A stretch of DNA of 64,000 nucleotides from Monosiga brevicollis MX1 (taxonomy: Eukaryota > Opisthokonta > Choanoflagellata > Craspedida > Salpingoecidae). Positions 49,187 through 59,910 of the stretch are shown here, in pieces (position 1 is the stretch's first letter; the number at the start of each line of letters is the position of its first letter). A program made the position numbers and the translations under genes. The stretch is taken from positions 7,126 to 71,125 of the forward strand of contig NW_001865090.1 in assembly GCF_000002865.3 (NCBI RefSeq). The letters are read 5' to 3'. A model generated the notes under the pieces. It worked only from the letters and a program-made list of their open reading frames with translations, was not told where the DNA came from and searched no databases.

Positions 49187-50522
49187 ATTGCCTGTCCTTG
49201 AGTAAAGGTACGATAAGGCAACGGAAGCAAGTCACAGCACTAGTTGGGGGCGTTGGAGAGAAACGTCAAGCCGCCACCGCTCTTCAGCTGGATTTTGGCC
49301 TGATAATTCAGGAGGAGATTATGGCAGCCATTCTGTAGGCACGTCCATCGACCAAGCACACAGCCAACAAAGAGCTTTTTTTTTGCGGTTGAGGGGCGCA
49401 AAAAGGGTGGAAAGGAGAGTGCAAATTCTGCTGCACAATCAGTACGTTGGGTCGCCTGGAACGGTGACCGACTAAACTACAAGTTGCGTTACAGCGGAAG
49501 GATGGCGTAGTCTAAGGAGTATTTCAATCAGGTTGGGGTAAGCAGGAGAATGGGGCGTTGTCGTGATGTGGCGGCCTTTGGAGCAGAGAGGGGGGTGAGG
49601 GGTGGGAATGGGCTGGATGCCGCCGGTGGTGCGCGCGCGCGAGCGTGTGTGTGGCTGGACGAGCAAAAAGGTATGACAGGCTGAAGAATTCGCTGCATTA
49701 TTGAGAGCAGGAGCGGCACAGACCTTGGGAGGGCTGCACAAATAACCCGCTTAAGAGGCTGCTTGCTCAATACGTAGCGCGCAGTGTATTGGTTGCATCA
49801 ACCAGAAGCAGAATCCTTGTCGGGCAGGCCAACCCGCGATGCCGTTTTGCAAGCTAGGCGCTGACAATCGCGCAAGTCACACTCCACGGAACGGCAGGAT
49901 CCGATCCGATCGTCCTCAAACCGAGGCCTGCATTTGAGAATCACGGAACCAAGATCAATGTACATGCGTCCCCAAAAAAAAGGCACAGATAGCACTTGGG
50001 ATATGAAGAGAAAGCTCAAGGCCACCGCGAACGAGAACCGAGCCATGCGGCACGGGACAGCAGCGACGGACGAGAGGTCACGAGCGACGAGAGCAACAGG
50101 TGCCGCTGCCAAGGTTCAACGATTTTTTTTTTTTTCTTTCAGAGAGAGAGGTAGAGGTGTGAAGCGTAGTGTGATCAAACTTACACTTGGAATAAAATGC
50201 TGACGTCGAGAACAGCAGTTGTACGATGACTTGGATAACGGTGTTATCTAAGAGGGAGTTGTTTACTTTAGAGGCAGCCGGTGTCGGATTTTTTTTTCTG
50301 TGTGTGTGTGTGTGTGTGTGTGCGCGGGGTGACCCGAGCTGGGGCTGCGCTGGCCACTTGTGCACTTGCGTGTTTGGGTGCTGGGTGGGGAGGGGAATGG
50401 CAGTTGGCAGAGTGCGCGTTGGGTATACGGGTGATGGGGTTTCAGGGTGTGTGGCTGTATGTGGGGTTGCAGAGTTGATCGATGCTTGGTCCTGGGAATT
50501 GTGTGTAGGAGAACGAGGAGAC
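49187..50522. other. Divergent region upstream of ataxin-7 and SMIM20
   Basis: It holds a possible small minus-strand gene (separate entry), a poly-T run (50124-50137) and a (TG)n tract (about 50299-50321) just upstream of SMIM20. Nothing else recognised. Confidence 0.55.
49798..50046 (-). CDS. Possible small secreted Cys-rich protein
   Basis: An intronless 82-codon frame from the second in-frame Met (MARFSFAVALSFLFISQVLS) has a convincing signal peptide, then a basic region with five Cys (KCRP, SCRSVECDLRDCQRLAC). The upstream Met at 50112 would bury the signal. No homology recognised. It could be a chance frame in the intergenic region, but the hydrophobic leader followed by paired Cys is unusual for noise. 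Confidence 0.35.
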   Translation of the reverse strand: MARFSFAVALSFLFISQVLSVPFFWGRMYIDLGSVILKCRPRFEDDRIGSCRSVECDLRDCQRLACKTASRVGLPDKDSASG

Positions 50523-50949
50523 ATGTCGCGAAACGCGTTTGTGGTCTTTGTCGTGGCGGGCGGCACGCTGGCCGCCCTGTATCCGATTGTTTTTGCGCCC
50601 ATGCTCAACCGTGGTGCTAGCTACGGTATGTCTACCCATATGAACTGCTTTGTTGCCATGTGCACCCCTGTGTTCCGTGTGTTTGCATCTGGCCTGGGTG
50701 TCGGAGCCGTTGCGCCCGGTCTTCTGACTCCTTTGCCATCGACATGCGCGTCCCAATCAGCACAACGCCAGGAAGAGTTTTTGCGCCAACAAGGCCTCAG
50801 CAAGCAGGAAATTCAACCCACAGGTACGTTTTGCTGTGCGCGGGAAAATTGCCAGCGCTGCGGCCCAGGGCGAGGTGCTAAGCCGGTTCCCTTGAACTCC
50901 AGGTTTGCCCGTGTGGTCTGATCCCTTTCAGAGCAAATCCAAGAACTGA
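50523..50949 (+). CDS. SMIM20: SMIM20 / MITRAC7 cytochrome oxidase assembly micropeptide
   Basis: Three exons (50523-50625, 50761-50823, 50903-50949) encode 70 residues; human SMIM20 has 67. Similarity runs end to end: MSRN start, one membrane helix (FVVFVVAGGTLAALYPIVF; human has AAFYPIYFRPL), EEFLRQQGLSKQEIQPTG (human INRAGIVQEDVQPPG), and the C-terminal LPVWSDPF (human LKVWSDPF). MITRAC7 stabilises newly made COX1 in the mitochondrial inner membrane during complex IV assembly. Such genes are easily missed because each exon is tiny. Confidence 0.93.
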
Positions 50950-51454
50950 GCAGCATCAACAATCTATCCGCACTCTGCTGCACATTCCTTGCTGCTGCTG
51001 CTGCTGCTGTATTGTCTTCTCGCCTCTTGTCTGTTGGATGCTTTCGCGGCTGTGCCGCCCAAGGTCCCAGCAGTTTCAACTCAATTGCGCTTCCAAATCC
51101 AATCTCGTCGCTTTGTCTCTTGTTTTTTTTTTGGTTCTCCCTTTGCAAGCGACGTGTCAACTAGCCCCACACTCATACCTACTCCCTCCACTGCCCTCCG
51201 GTTCTCGAGCCGTCTTCTGACAGAGAGAAAGAGACAAGCGACCGACCGAAGGTTGGGGGAGGGGGGTAAACCCAGACTGCTCAAGTGGTCGTGACCCACG
51301 AGGCTAAAACAGACCGACAGACGAGAGACAGAGAGAGCTTGAGAGAGAAAGAGAGAGAGAGAGAGATGAGAGAGAAAGAGCTCAAAAGCTTGAGAGAGCG
51401 AAAACTGAAACAGTGTTTGTAATTTTTAATTTTTTTTTTGTTTCGAGTGTTGAT

Positions 51455-51512
<58 letters not shown>

Positions 51513-51814
51513 GACAGACAGACACACAGAGGGTCCACCACGCACACGGGGTGTGTGTGCGTCTGTCTCGTCTGGCGAGGGCTGGAGGGGGGGAAAAGCA
51601 TCTGGGGTGTGGCGAGGCAGGGTGGCTTTGGTGTGGTAGGGGCTTGGCATTTTGATGCTGGTTCGGAGAGTCGTTCTCGGCCGAAGGCTTGGTGTTGATT
51701 GGTTGTGAGATCGTGGCGGGGAGGATCGGGTGCGCTGTTTCCGGGCTTTGGCAGCCAGGTGCCGTTTGCTGAGACCGTGGAGCTTGTGGAAGATATGAAA
51801 AGGCAACATTCGCA
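50950..51814. other. Intergenic region with GA and CA microsatellites
   Basis: Contains (CTG)5 near 50990-51010, GA repeats (about 51328-51366) and a (CA)n array (51455-51508). The minus-strand frames across it are repeat artefacts. It is the 5' flank of the protrudin gene. Confidence 0.7.
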
Positions 51815-54302
51815 ATGAGCCTGACCACGAAGAACCTGGAGCGGCTGCGCCAGCAGCTAGCGGAACAAGATGCGGCGGCAGCTGAAGCGGCAGCCGTGGA
51901 TGACCATGGCAAGCGCAGCAGTCATGCCGCTGGTAGTACTAGCGCTCCTCCACCGCTCGAGGCCAAGCTGGCAGAGTGGAGCCAGGTGACCGTCGAAGCT
52001 CCCACCCCAACCAAGGTGAGGCTGCTTTCTTCCCTCCCGCCCTTGGTTTGGATTCGTCAGTCGGCGGTTTTCATGATCTCACTCAACTCGTCGTTTCGAC
52101 TCGCCTTGCCCCCTCGCCTGCTTTTGGCTTGCATCTGCAGCGAACTGTGGACCTCTCTCGCTGGATGAAGGCTCGCGATGTCTTTCTTACCGTTTGGGCG
52201 CCTTTTGACATTTGCTGGCAACACTACGAAAAATTGGCCCGGTATGCTGTGCCGGACGGCGACTGGATATCTGAGAGCGAGTTGGCGCCGCGTCACGGTT
52301 TCTGCTCGCGCTCACCCACCCCATGACCGCCCGATAGCTGGCAAAATCCCAAACTGTCGTTTGTCGCCACTGTAGTCGTCGTTTTCTTTGCCTTTCTGCC
52401 ACGTGCGTACCGCGCGTCGCCATGCATGGGGTCGCATGGGTCACTGCCACTCCCCTCGTCGCATCTCTGACCGCTCGATTTCCGCGCCGTGGTACACCAC
52501 CAACTTGCCACGATCCTTCCTCTTCTCCTCAAAGGCTTGGTGCCTTTGGTCCTGTGGCTCGTCCTGGTCCTGGTCTCATACTACTGCTGGATGCTCAACT
52601 CGCGGAGCCCCGGCGCGCTCCTATCCAAAGCCTACTGTCGCGGTGCGCGCCCACCCAAGGATGCGTTGTGCTTTGTGAAGGTCATGCGGTTCACCCTTTG
52701 TGCATCACCTGCTCACTCTGCTACAAGCTCATACTCGTTCTTTTCTGCACCTTGTCTCCGCCCCAATTTGTGGCTTGCAGCGCTGGATGCGTTTGCCATC
52801 ATGCGCAAAAAGGTCAAGGAGGTGCGTCGAGCGCATGGGGATGAACGAGGCCGAGTGTTGCACCCCTGCCTCGCCGGCCGCCTTTGTGCATATGACTCAT
52901 GCTCATGCCCCCTTTTGCCGTCTGCAGGAAGACGTGGACGCTCAGCTCAAAGCCTTTCACTTTGTGTGCGTGCAGCGTTGTGACCGAGTTATCGTGCACC
53001 TTCTTGACTGTCCGCCATGACCTCTCACCATTCTTTTCCGGATTGATTTGACAGACTACTCAAGCTGCAGGAGACGGGCGAAGTGCTGATTGATCGCTTA
53101 TATCGCGTCCAATTATTGCTGTCCTGGCGAAGCCCTGAGCATTCTCGTCGGTTCGTCCTTTGGTCAAATGGTTCACGCCCGACCACTGCTGCTGCTTTGT
53201 TCCTCAATCTTCTGCCAATCTGCCCAATTTTAGCTTTTTGCTTGGGTGTCTGGCTTGGGCGATAATGGCCGCCTCGTTCACGGGCTGGTTGCTGCGCGTT
53301 TACGTTGCCTTGCTTCTTACAACCTGGGGCACGCCCTTTGGGCAGCGTCTCCTATTGGCCACCTTCTTCCGTCTGCCCACCCGCGAGCAGCAGACTGCTG
53401 CTTCCAAGACCAGCTACCGGTTTGTTTCAAGCCTTTGAGGCTGTTCGGCCCTGCCAACGTTTGATGCGCAATACAGCAATGTTGTAAAATTGCCGATCCA
53501 CGCTACAATTTCACCACCTCATCGTGCGTGTGCGTGTGTGCGTGTGCCAGCATTGGGGATCTTCAGCCGACGCTCAAGACGCTTGCCGATGACTACCAGA
53601 GCAAGAAGAAGACAGAACAGGAGTGGCTGGTCGTTGATGGCGACGATTTGGAAGAGACGGGGCGAGAGTCACAGCCAGACGAGTCTGTCGATGATGCTTC
53701 GTACGTTGTCCTCTCCTCTGGCACGAGTGACTTACAAACGTGGCATACTCACGCTCGCGTTGCAATGGTGACTTCCCCCTTCCCCGTGTTGCCGCATTGC
53801 AGCGAGACCAGCTTACGTCGACGAAGTGGGGGTGCAGGCAGCTGTCCTGATTGCGGCAGCGCCTATACCTGGCTCCGTCAGCGAGTGCGTGACACTTTGC
53901 TCTAGCCTCAGACGGCACCTGAATGCTTTCTCTCTGCTTCCCGTACATCTTTGCAATAGGCATCACCTGTGCGAGGTGGGGCTCATGAATTATTTATTTT
54001 GTAGGTCTACTGTCGATCCTGCGGCGAACGACGTTGTGCCCGTTGCTGCCAATTCAAGGTCCCGCGTCGTGCGTTGGGTGCAACGGGTACGCCACCTGCA
54101 CGTTTGGCGATGTGTTTTGAAGCTGGCCGGCTTTCTCTCACCCTGCGCGACTTGCTGCAACATGCCACCAGCCCCTGCGGCGCAACGAGAGACCGTACGG
54201 GTGTGTGCCAATTGCTACGCCTCGCTGGCCGAGCAGGTGCAAAACATGGTCCCCGAAGGTTCTGGTGAGGGTGCTGCGCTGTCAGCGGCAGCTGCGCCGT
54301 GA
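51815..54302 (+). CDS. ZFYVE27: Protrudin homologue (reticulon-like membrane protein with FYVE-type finger)
   Basis: Start MSLTTKNLERLRQQ at 51815, an N-terminal coiled-coil/disordered exon to 52015. Several hydrophobic stretches in later exons (LSFVATVVVVFFAFLP; LVPLVLWLVLVLVSYYCW; a later pair around FTGWLLRVYVALLL) form reticulon-like hairpins; SWQNP before the first is a reticulon-type motif. An acidic linker (DGDDLEETGRE) follows. The C-terminal zinc finger is diagnostic: CPDCGSAYTWLRQRVYC, CGERRCARCCQFKVPRRA, then across a phase-1 junction APAAQRETVRVCANC; human protrudin has CCSFKVPKSSMGATAPEAQRETVFVCASC. Protrudin shapes the ER and links it to late endosomes via VAP, Rab7 and kinesin-1. 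Several middle exons are approximate. I did not find a clear FFAT motif. Confidence 0.85.
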
Positions 54303-54615
54303 GTTTCCAGTATGAAGATGATGTTTTAGCTTTACAACTTTAATCAAATCGATTTCTTTTTTGTAAGCACATGCTACCTGCCTTGGACAGGCTGAGGAAA
54401 AGAATCACTTTGTGATCACATGGGGCGAGCTGGGGGAATGGAAAGATGAAACACAAAAGGCACGAACACAAGTCTCGCCGCACAGCGAGGCCTTCCTAGT
54501 GACAAAGACGCCGATCAAGACCTGCACGCTTACAAAGCGCATGCGCAGCGAGTGGGGCACTCGAGCCCATTAGATTGCAGCTGAATCAGGTATCGGGGGA
54601 CACAATGATCACTGC
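54303..54615. other. Convergent gap
   Basis: Spacer between the protrudin stop and the pseudo-glyoxalase stop; no gene seen. Confidence 0.6.
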
Positions 54616-55721
54616 TTAAGCTGTCTGCATCTTGGGGTGCAGACCAAGCTCCAGCATCTTGGCTTGGAGTGAGTCTAGGACATCAATGGGGTTGTCGTGC
54701 TTGCTGCCCTCAAGTTGGGCGTACTGGCGCACGGTCTTCTCACGCAGGCGCATGAAGGGGTTAGTCTTGCGCTCGAGACCCAGGGTGGAAGGAACGTTGG
54801 GGACCTTGCTCTTCTGGTTGTCCTTGGCCTCGGCCAAGCGCATCTCAATGTCCTCGTTCTCGGGCTCAACGCCGACGGCAAAGCGCAGGTTTTCAACAAC
54901 CGAGTCGTAGCCGGGGTAGACTTCAACGTCATCGTCCAGCGAGCCAAGAATGTCGTTCAAGACGCGGAAGAGATCCTTGGCGGTGCCAGACATGCCCTTG
55001 GGCACTGACTTCTTCGAGGGAACGTCGGCAATCTTGCCCTCAATGGCATGAACGTTGATGGCGCCAGCACCACCACACAAAAGAGTGCCACCGGTGAAAA
55101 CGGCCTTTTCGCCCGAGGAAGGGTCTTGAACCTCAAAGATGAGGGAGCCCTCAGTGAAGGAGTGGGCATCCTTGACAATGACGTCAAGGTTGCCAACCTT
55201 GATGTGCTGGCCGTGCTTGGCCTCCTTGTCCATGGCACGCGTGTTGTCGCCACGGCTGCCGTAGATTACGGCGTCAGGGAACTGTGTTTGTTCGGAGGGA
55301 CGCAGCAGGCAGGGAAACAGGTAAGCTCAAGCTCAAGTCGAAGCAATGTCCCCGCAAGCAAAACCGTAGTTCTCTCAACACACACAACAACGGGGTCGGA
55401 ACTTACCAGGCGCTTGACCTCTTCATTGTCACGGGTATGGTCCCATTTGTTGTCAGTGGAGAGGACGGCCACGATCTTGGCGTCCAGGCGGCGGGCGGCC
55501 TTTTCAAGCTGAGCATTCACAAAAAGCAGGACATTTTTAAATGGACAGTGAGTGGGTTTGTCGTTGTCGTGCTGGGCAGCGCGCACGAGAGCGTTGACAC
55601 GACTCGAGCAACGCACCTTGTTGACATCAGCGGCATCGATCACGGCAGCAGTGTTGGACGACTCATCAACCAACAGGTACATGAGCGAGTTGCGGAGAAC
55701 GGGGAGAACCTCGATATGCAT
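54616..55721 (-). CDS. Glyoxalase II (HAGH)-like protein with a degenerate metal site
   Basis: Three exons (55617-55721, 55407-55508, 54616-55281), phase 0, 290 residues. Start MHIEVLPVL aligns with the MKVEVLPAL start of glyoxalase II, and residues can be numbered almost one-to-one with the human enzyme. The metallo-beta-lactamase motif THHHWDH is replaced by STDNKWDH: His54 to Asp and His56 to Lys, with Asp58 and His59 kept. His110 is matched by His109, but the bridging Asp134 is Gly (FTGGTLL) and His173 is Tyr (YPGYDSV). The NPFMRLREKTVRQ segment, whose human counterpart helps bind glutathione, is conserved. Hydrolysis of S-lactoylglutathione is therefore unlikely; a glutathione-thioester sensor or scaffold is possible. 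Strong codon bias and an intact frame argue that it is expressed, not a pseudogene. Confidence 0.88.
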
Positions 55722-56841
55722 GATGACGGTCTTGGGGTTGTGGAAAAAGAAAACTTCTTGGAGCACAAGGGCAAAGTAGTTCAGTAGAGTCTTGTTGGCG
55801 CAAGCTGGTAGTAGGTCTAGTTCAAGTTTCAATGATGTGTGAATCACTGTCTGAGAAAATGCCACATCTGGCCGAGGGGCTCACACATATAGTGGCTGCA
55901 TGGCCGACTGGCCCTGAAAGGGTGGCTGCGGGCTGCACGCATCTGCTTGATGATGCTGGCGATTGCCCGTGCAATTGACAAAGTCAGTGGAGAATGACGT
56001 GGAAAGCTACAGGTCGCGGTAGTAGAAGGCAGGCGAGGCTCCAAGGGGCTAAGTGTGTTGTGGCGGACATTAAGACAAGGGGAAAGCGATGGAAGACGCC
56101 GCGTGCATGGTCTTATGCAAAGCCCCAGGCCGAAGAAGAACGTTAGGAAAAGATGCGCTTGTCGCGCGTCACAATGCCCATAAGCACTCAGTCGCAATCC
56201 AAGGTGTGTGGGTGTGGTGATGGCCCAAGCCATGCATTGACAACAAGCGCCCACAACCATACTCCCCTTGATACTCCATGCGCCACTACCCCTTTTGCTG
56301 GTGCGCTGCTTCCCCTCCCTAGTATCCTCCCCGAGGGCTCCAACCCACGCCCATCACACGTTTTGATCAGCCTTACACATGCCGTACCGTGCTGACAATT
56401 CCATGCTGACAATTCAGAAGAAGAGAAGAAGAAGATGAAGATGAAGAAGAAGAAGATAAAGATCAAGATGAAGATGAAGAGGGAGAAAAAAGAAGAAGAG
56501 GGAGAAGAAGAAGAAGGGGGAGAAGCAGTTGAAGCAGAAGCAGCATCAGAAGCAGAAGCAGCATCAGAAGCAGAAGCAGCATCAGAAGCAGAAGCAGAAG
56601 AAGTTGAAGCAGAGTAAGGGAAGAAGATCTGCAAGGAAGCGCAGGTCAAGAATGAACAGATCTAAAGAAGATGTAGAAGATAGGGGAGAAAAAGAAGTGA
56701 ATGACCATAGTCAAAAGGCTTACAAAGCAAAACTAGCTGGAGAACATGGCGAAGAATAGGAGGAAGTTGAAGACAGTTACTCAAGATTCAATGTCAGATA
56801 AAACGCGCGCGCTGGCAAATCATCAACAAACGACAAGAACG
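55722..56841. other. Divergent region with GAA/GAAGCA purine tract
   Basis: About 200 bases (56409-56616) of GAAGAT, GAAGAA and then GCAGAAGCAGCATCA repeats lie upstream of the TIM-barrel protein gene. They encode Lys/Glu/Gln homopolymers in all plus frames, so I do not call a gene. 55860-56400 shows nothing recognisable. Confidence 0.6.
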
Positions 56842-59639
56842 ATGGGCGGGTGGGGACGCCGCCGGCAGCAGGGCGCGGTGGCGGTGTTGCTGCTCTGGAT
56901 CGCGGTTCGGGGGGCAGTAGAGGGGGCTGAGAGCAGCATGATCCTGTCATCGGTGGGCAATGCTGACAGTCGGTTCAATAATCAGAGCTTTGTGCGGGCC
57001 GCTGGCTACACACACATGGCTGCCAGCAACCTGCAGCTATGTCTATCGTATCGCTGGCTCAGCCCGGCAATCTTTCCCAACGGCTCGGATGCCGAGGCCT
57101 GGCGGGCAAAGTGCGTCAAGACGGCCCAAAAGGAGATCGACGCAGCCCACGCACAGGGGCTCAAAGTCAGTACCTCCAGTCGACCTATAGTTCTCAGGAA
57201 GACCCGTGTAAACCAGTGCATCCCCATGCGCCATCTCGGCTCTCATTCAAGGTTTGGCGTTTGCATGCGGCCTTGCGTTGCATAGACCAATCATGCCATG
57301 GACGTCTTTACCTTTCCTTCAACGCTGATCGCTACGTTTCCAAACATGACGGATGGGCATGGCACCATCGTCCTCTCCCCTATGACCCAGCGTGTGCTGG
57401 CCGGCATGGTGGATGAGATGGTAGCCCTCTTCCCGACCGCGGACAGCTACATGATTCGTGTGGGTGAAAACTACCTGCCCTCCGAACCCTATTTTACCGG
57501 CAACGAAGCGGTCAACTTTAGTGCCCCCTTTGATGTGCAACAAGCCGATTACGTGCTTCTGATCCGCATCCTCAAGGCTGCCTTTGTTGAAAAGCGTGCG
57601 TTTGCCGTGCGCTACAACCTTAGCGCTCTCATCATCGCCACCCCCTATTGACTTCAGTTGCCCTGCTTTTGTGACCTTACGCCCTCTATCTCTCCTGCTG
57701 GACGCCGAATACTTCTTGGTCCCTTGCTTGGTAGACGATCGAGTCTTTGTCGTTCGTACATGGGACACGTCTGGTGCGTCGTCTGATTTTCCTGAGGCGG
57801 GCATCACCGATGGGACAGGCCTCACAGTTTGTTGAGCCATGTATCGGCAGGCTTTGCTCCTTCGTCACCCAAGCGCTTCCACTCCAGTCTAGCGTACTAC
57901 CTGAACGTCACAAACCAAATCACGCCCCATCCCAAACTCATTTTTTCCATCAAGCACGGTACACTCTACCGCGACCAGGTTCCCTCGCTCAAATATAAAG
58001 CCCGCGCGCGTGTCCGTGTCCGTGTGCAAAGCAAAGCTTACTTTCGGTACTTTCCCGTTGCTATGCATGGTAGTCATGCTTGATTTTTGGCCCTACGTGG
58101 CGTTTAATCCCACTTTGGCCCAGGGTGCACATCAACAAATTGTTGAAGTGGAGTGTGCGCGCGAATATGAAGGTGTGTCCATTGTGCGACAAACACTGGC
58201 ACGGATCTTTGGCATTCACTTTTGAGCATTTGCTGTTGAGCAACATAGGTAAAGGAGCATTTCCCAACTACATTGGTCACGGCGTGATAAATCGCTGGGC
58301 TGAGGTGCTTGACGGCCAGGGGCTCAAGGACGTAGTCAACAGCTCGCTCATCACGGGGCTCTGGCTTTGGAGCTCGGGCGGGTACGTCGGGCGCAGCGAA
58401 CATGTTGTTATCCCATGTTTTATTTTTTTGTTCATTTCATGTCCAACTGAACCTCGTGTCAGGGGCTGGGGTGGCGTGCCCAAGGTTGGCGTCCATGAGC
58501 TGTGGCCTTTGATGAATACACTGGTGATCTTACGATGGTGGCGCAACAACACCTCACCCATTCCCGGGTTGAGTGCCGATGAGGCTTTTCTGGCCACCTG
58601 TACGGAGGACTTGGGCATGGCGGCAAAGGGGTGCCCCAGCCTATTGACAGCGGCTGTGGCTTCACAGGAGGCTGTACTCCAAATGCGTTATTGCCAGCCC
58701 TATGATGCTAGCCTTCTAAACCAGTACATGCCCACGAACAACTGGTTCCGCGATGATCGAATGGTGTGCTTTGATTCAGCGCGCGTGTCGTATCGAGACG
58801 GTATTGTGTATTGATGGGCTGGCTGGCATCTTGTCTAGGGTGGCTATGACCAACTCAATGGCTTGACGTACGGAACGGGCCCGATCTTTCCATACTTGTG
58901 CGTGGCGATTCTTTGTGTTGTGAGGCTGCAAGGTTAAGCAAGTTGGTCACGACAAACGTTCGCTCGGGGATGTAGATATGAGCACGAGCTCTTGGAACAA
59001 GCTGTGGCGGAGAAGCAGGCCGCGACAGCAACGTGGGCCCGGATCCAAAGCTTGATTGGCGCGGGCACGGCCAATGTGACCACGTGAGAAGCGGTTGCCG
59101 TGGTATGTGTGTGTGTTTGCATGTCCTTTGCTCAAGGGTGGTTCCGGTGTGCGTGGTATATAGGGGCTGGGCACCCTTTTTCCGTGATTCAGCCAAATAC
59201 GGGGCCTTGCTCTCTCACATCATCGCAGCTGGTTGGACAGTGAGTGACTTCTTTTGAAGGACCTGCGCTGGGCACGCAGGCGATTGATGTGGCTGCACTC
59301 GCTCTGTGAAGGTCCTGGCCTTGGGATTTGCAGGGAACCAGACGGGTCACTTTAATGTCACAGGGCTGACAGCGGCCGTACGTGAGTACGATGCAGCGCG
59401 CAGCGCTTATCAAGAGTTTTTGGACGAGGTAAGACGGGACAGCACGAGCCAGTACTACTGCTAGGCGTCCGAGTCCACGGGCCTCATGCTCACAGTGGGA
59501 TGGTGCGTCGCAGATGGGTTCGGCAGTGGCTTCGCCCATGTATCCGTATTACGAGGACGTGGATGGCCACAACAATAACGTGACGCATGCCCCCGGTCTC
59601 AATGCCAGCGTTGACCTGTTTCGGCGCATCGAGGATTGA
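56842..59639 (+). CDS. Secreted glycoside-hydrolase-like (possible GH67-type TIM barrel) protein
   Basis: Exon 1 (56842-57165) starts MGGWGRRRQQ with a signal peptide (VAVLLLWIAVRGAVEGA), then NADSRFNNQSFVRAAGYTHM and DAAHAQGLK. Exon 2 (from 57286) gives TNHAMDVFTFPSTLIATFPN and FPTADSYMIRVGENYLPS. Later exons carry AYYLNVTNQITPHPKLIFSI, FNPTLAQGAHQQIVEVECAR, EYEGKGAFPNYIGHGVI, GLWLWSSGGGWGG and FRDDRMVCFD; the last ends SVDLFRRIED at 59639. The order (signal peptide, barrel strands ending in acidic residues, conserved EYEGKGA block) recalls alpha-glucuronidase family GH67 (QEYTGQ block), but the match is distant. Probably a polysaccharide-degrading enzyme or relative acting outside the cell. 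Exon limits between 57600 and 59500 are approximate. Confidence 0.6.
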
Positions 59640-59910
59640 TTGAGCGGGACGCAACGGTGACGGCGCGTTTCCAACAAAAAGCAATTGACAAGGGCAACAA
59701 AAAAGCAATTGACAAGGGCGTTGTCTCGTTCTCCAAAGGTGGAGAAAAAGAAGGAACAACCCCCGCCAAGAAAAAACAAAAAAACCAAGACAAAGGTCGA
59801 TTCACTGTGTGAGGAAGGGCGGTTCAACCTCTGGCTGAGCATGTGCAAGTGAGAGAGCATGGAGACCGGAAGGTGCTGGCGCAGCCGAGCGCACGTGTGC
59901 GGGCAAGAAA

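Noticed and set aside
56435-56759. Lys/Glu/Gln-rich plus-strand frames
   Set aside because: Purine repeat tract with no consistent frame preference; treated as 5' flank.
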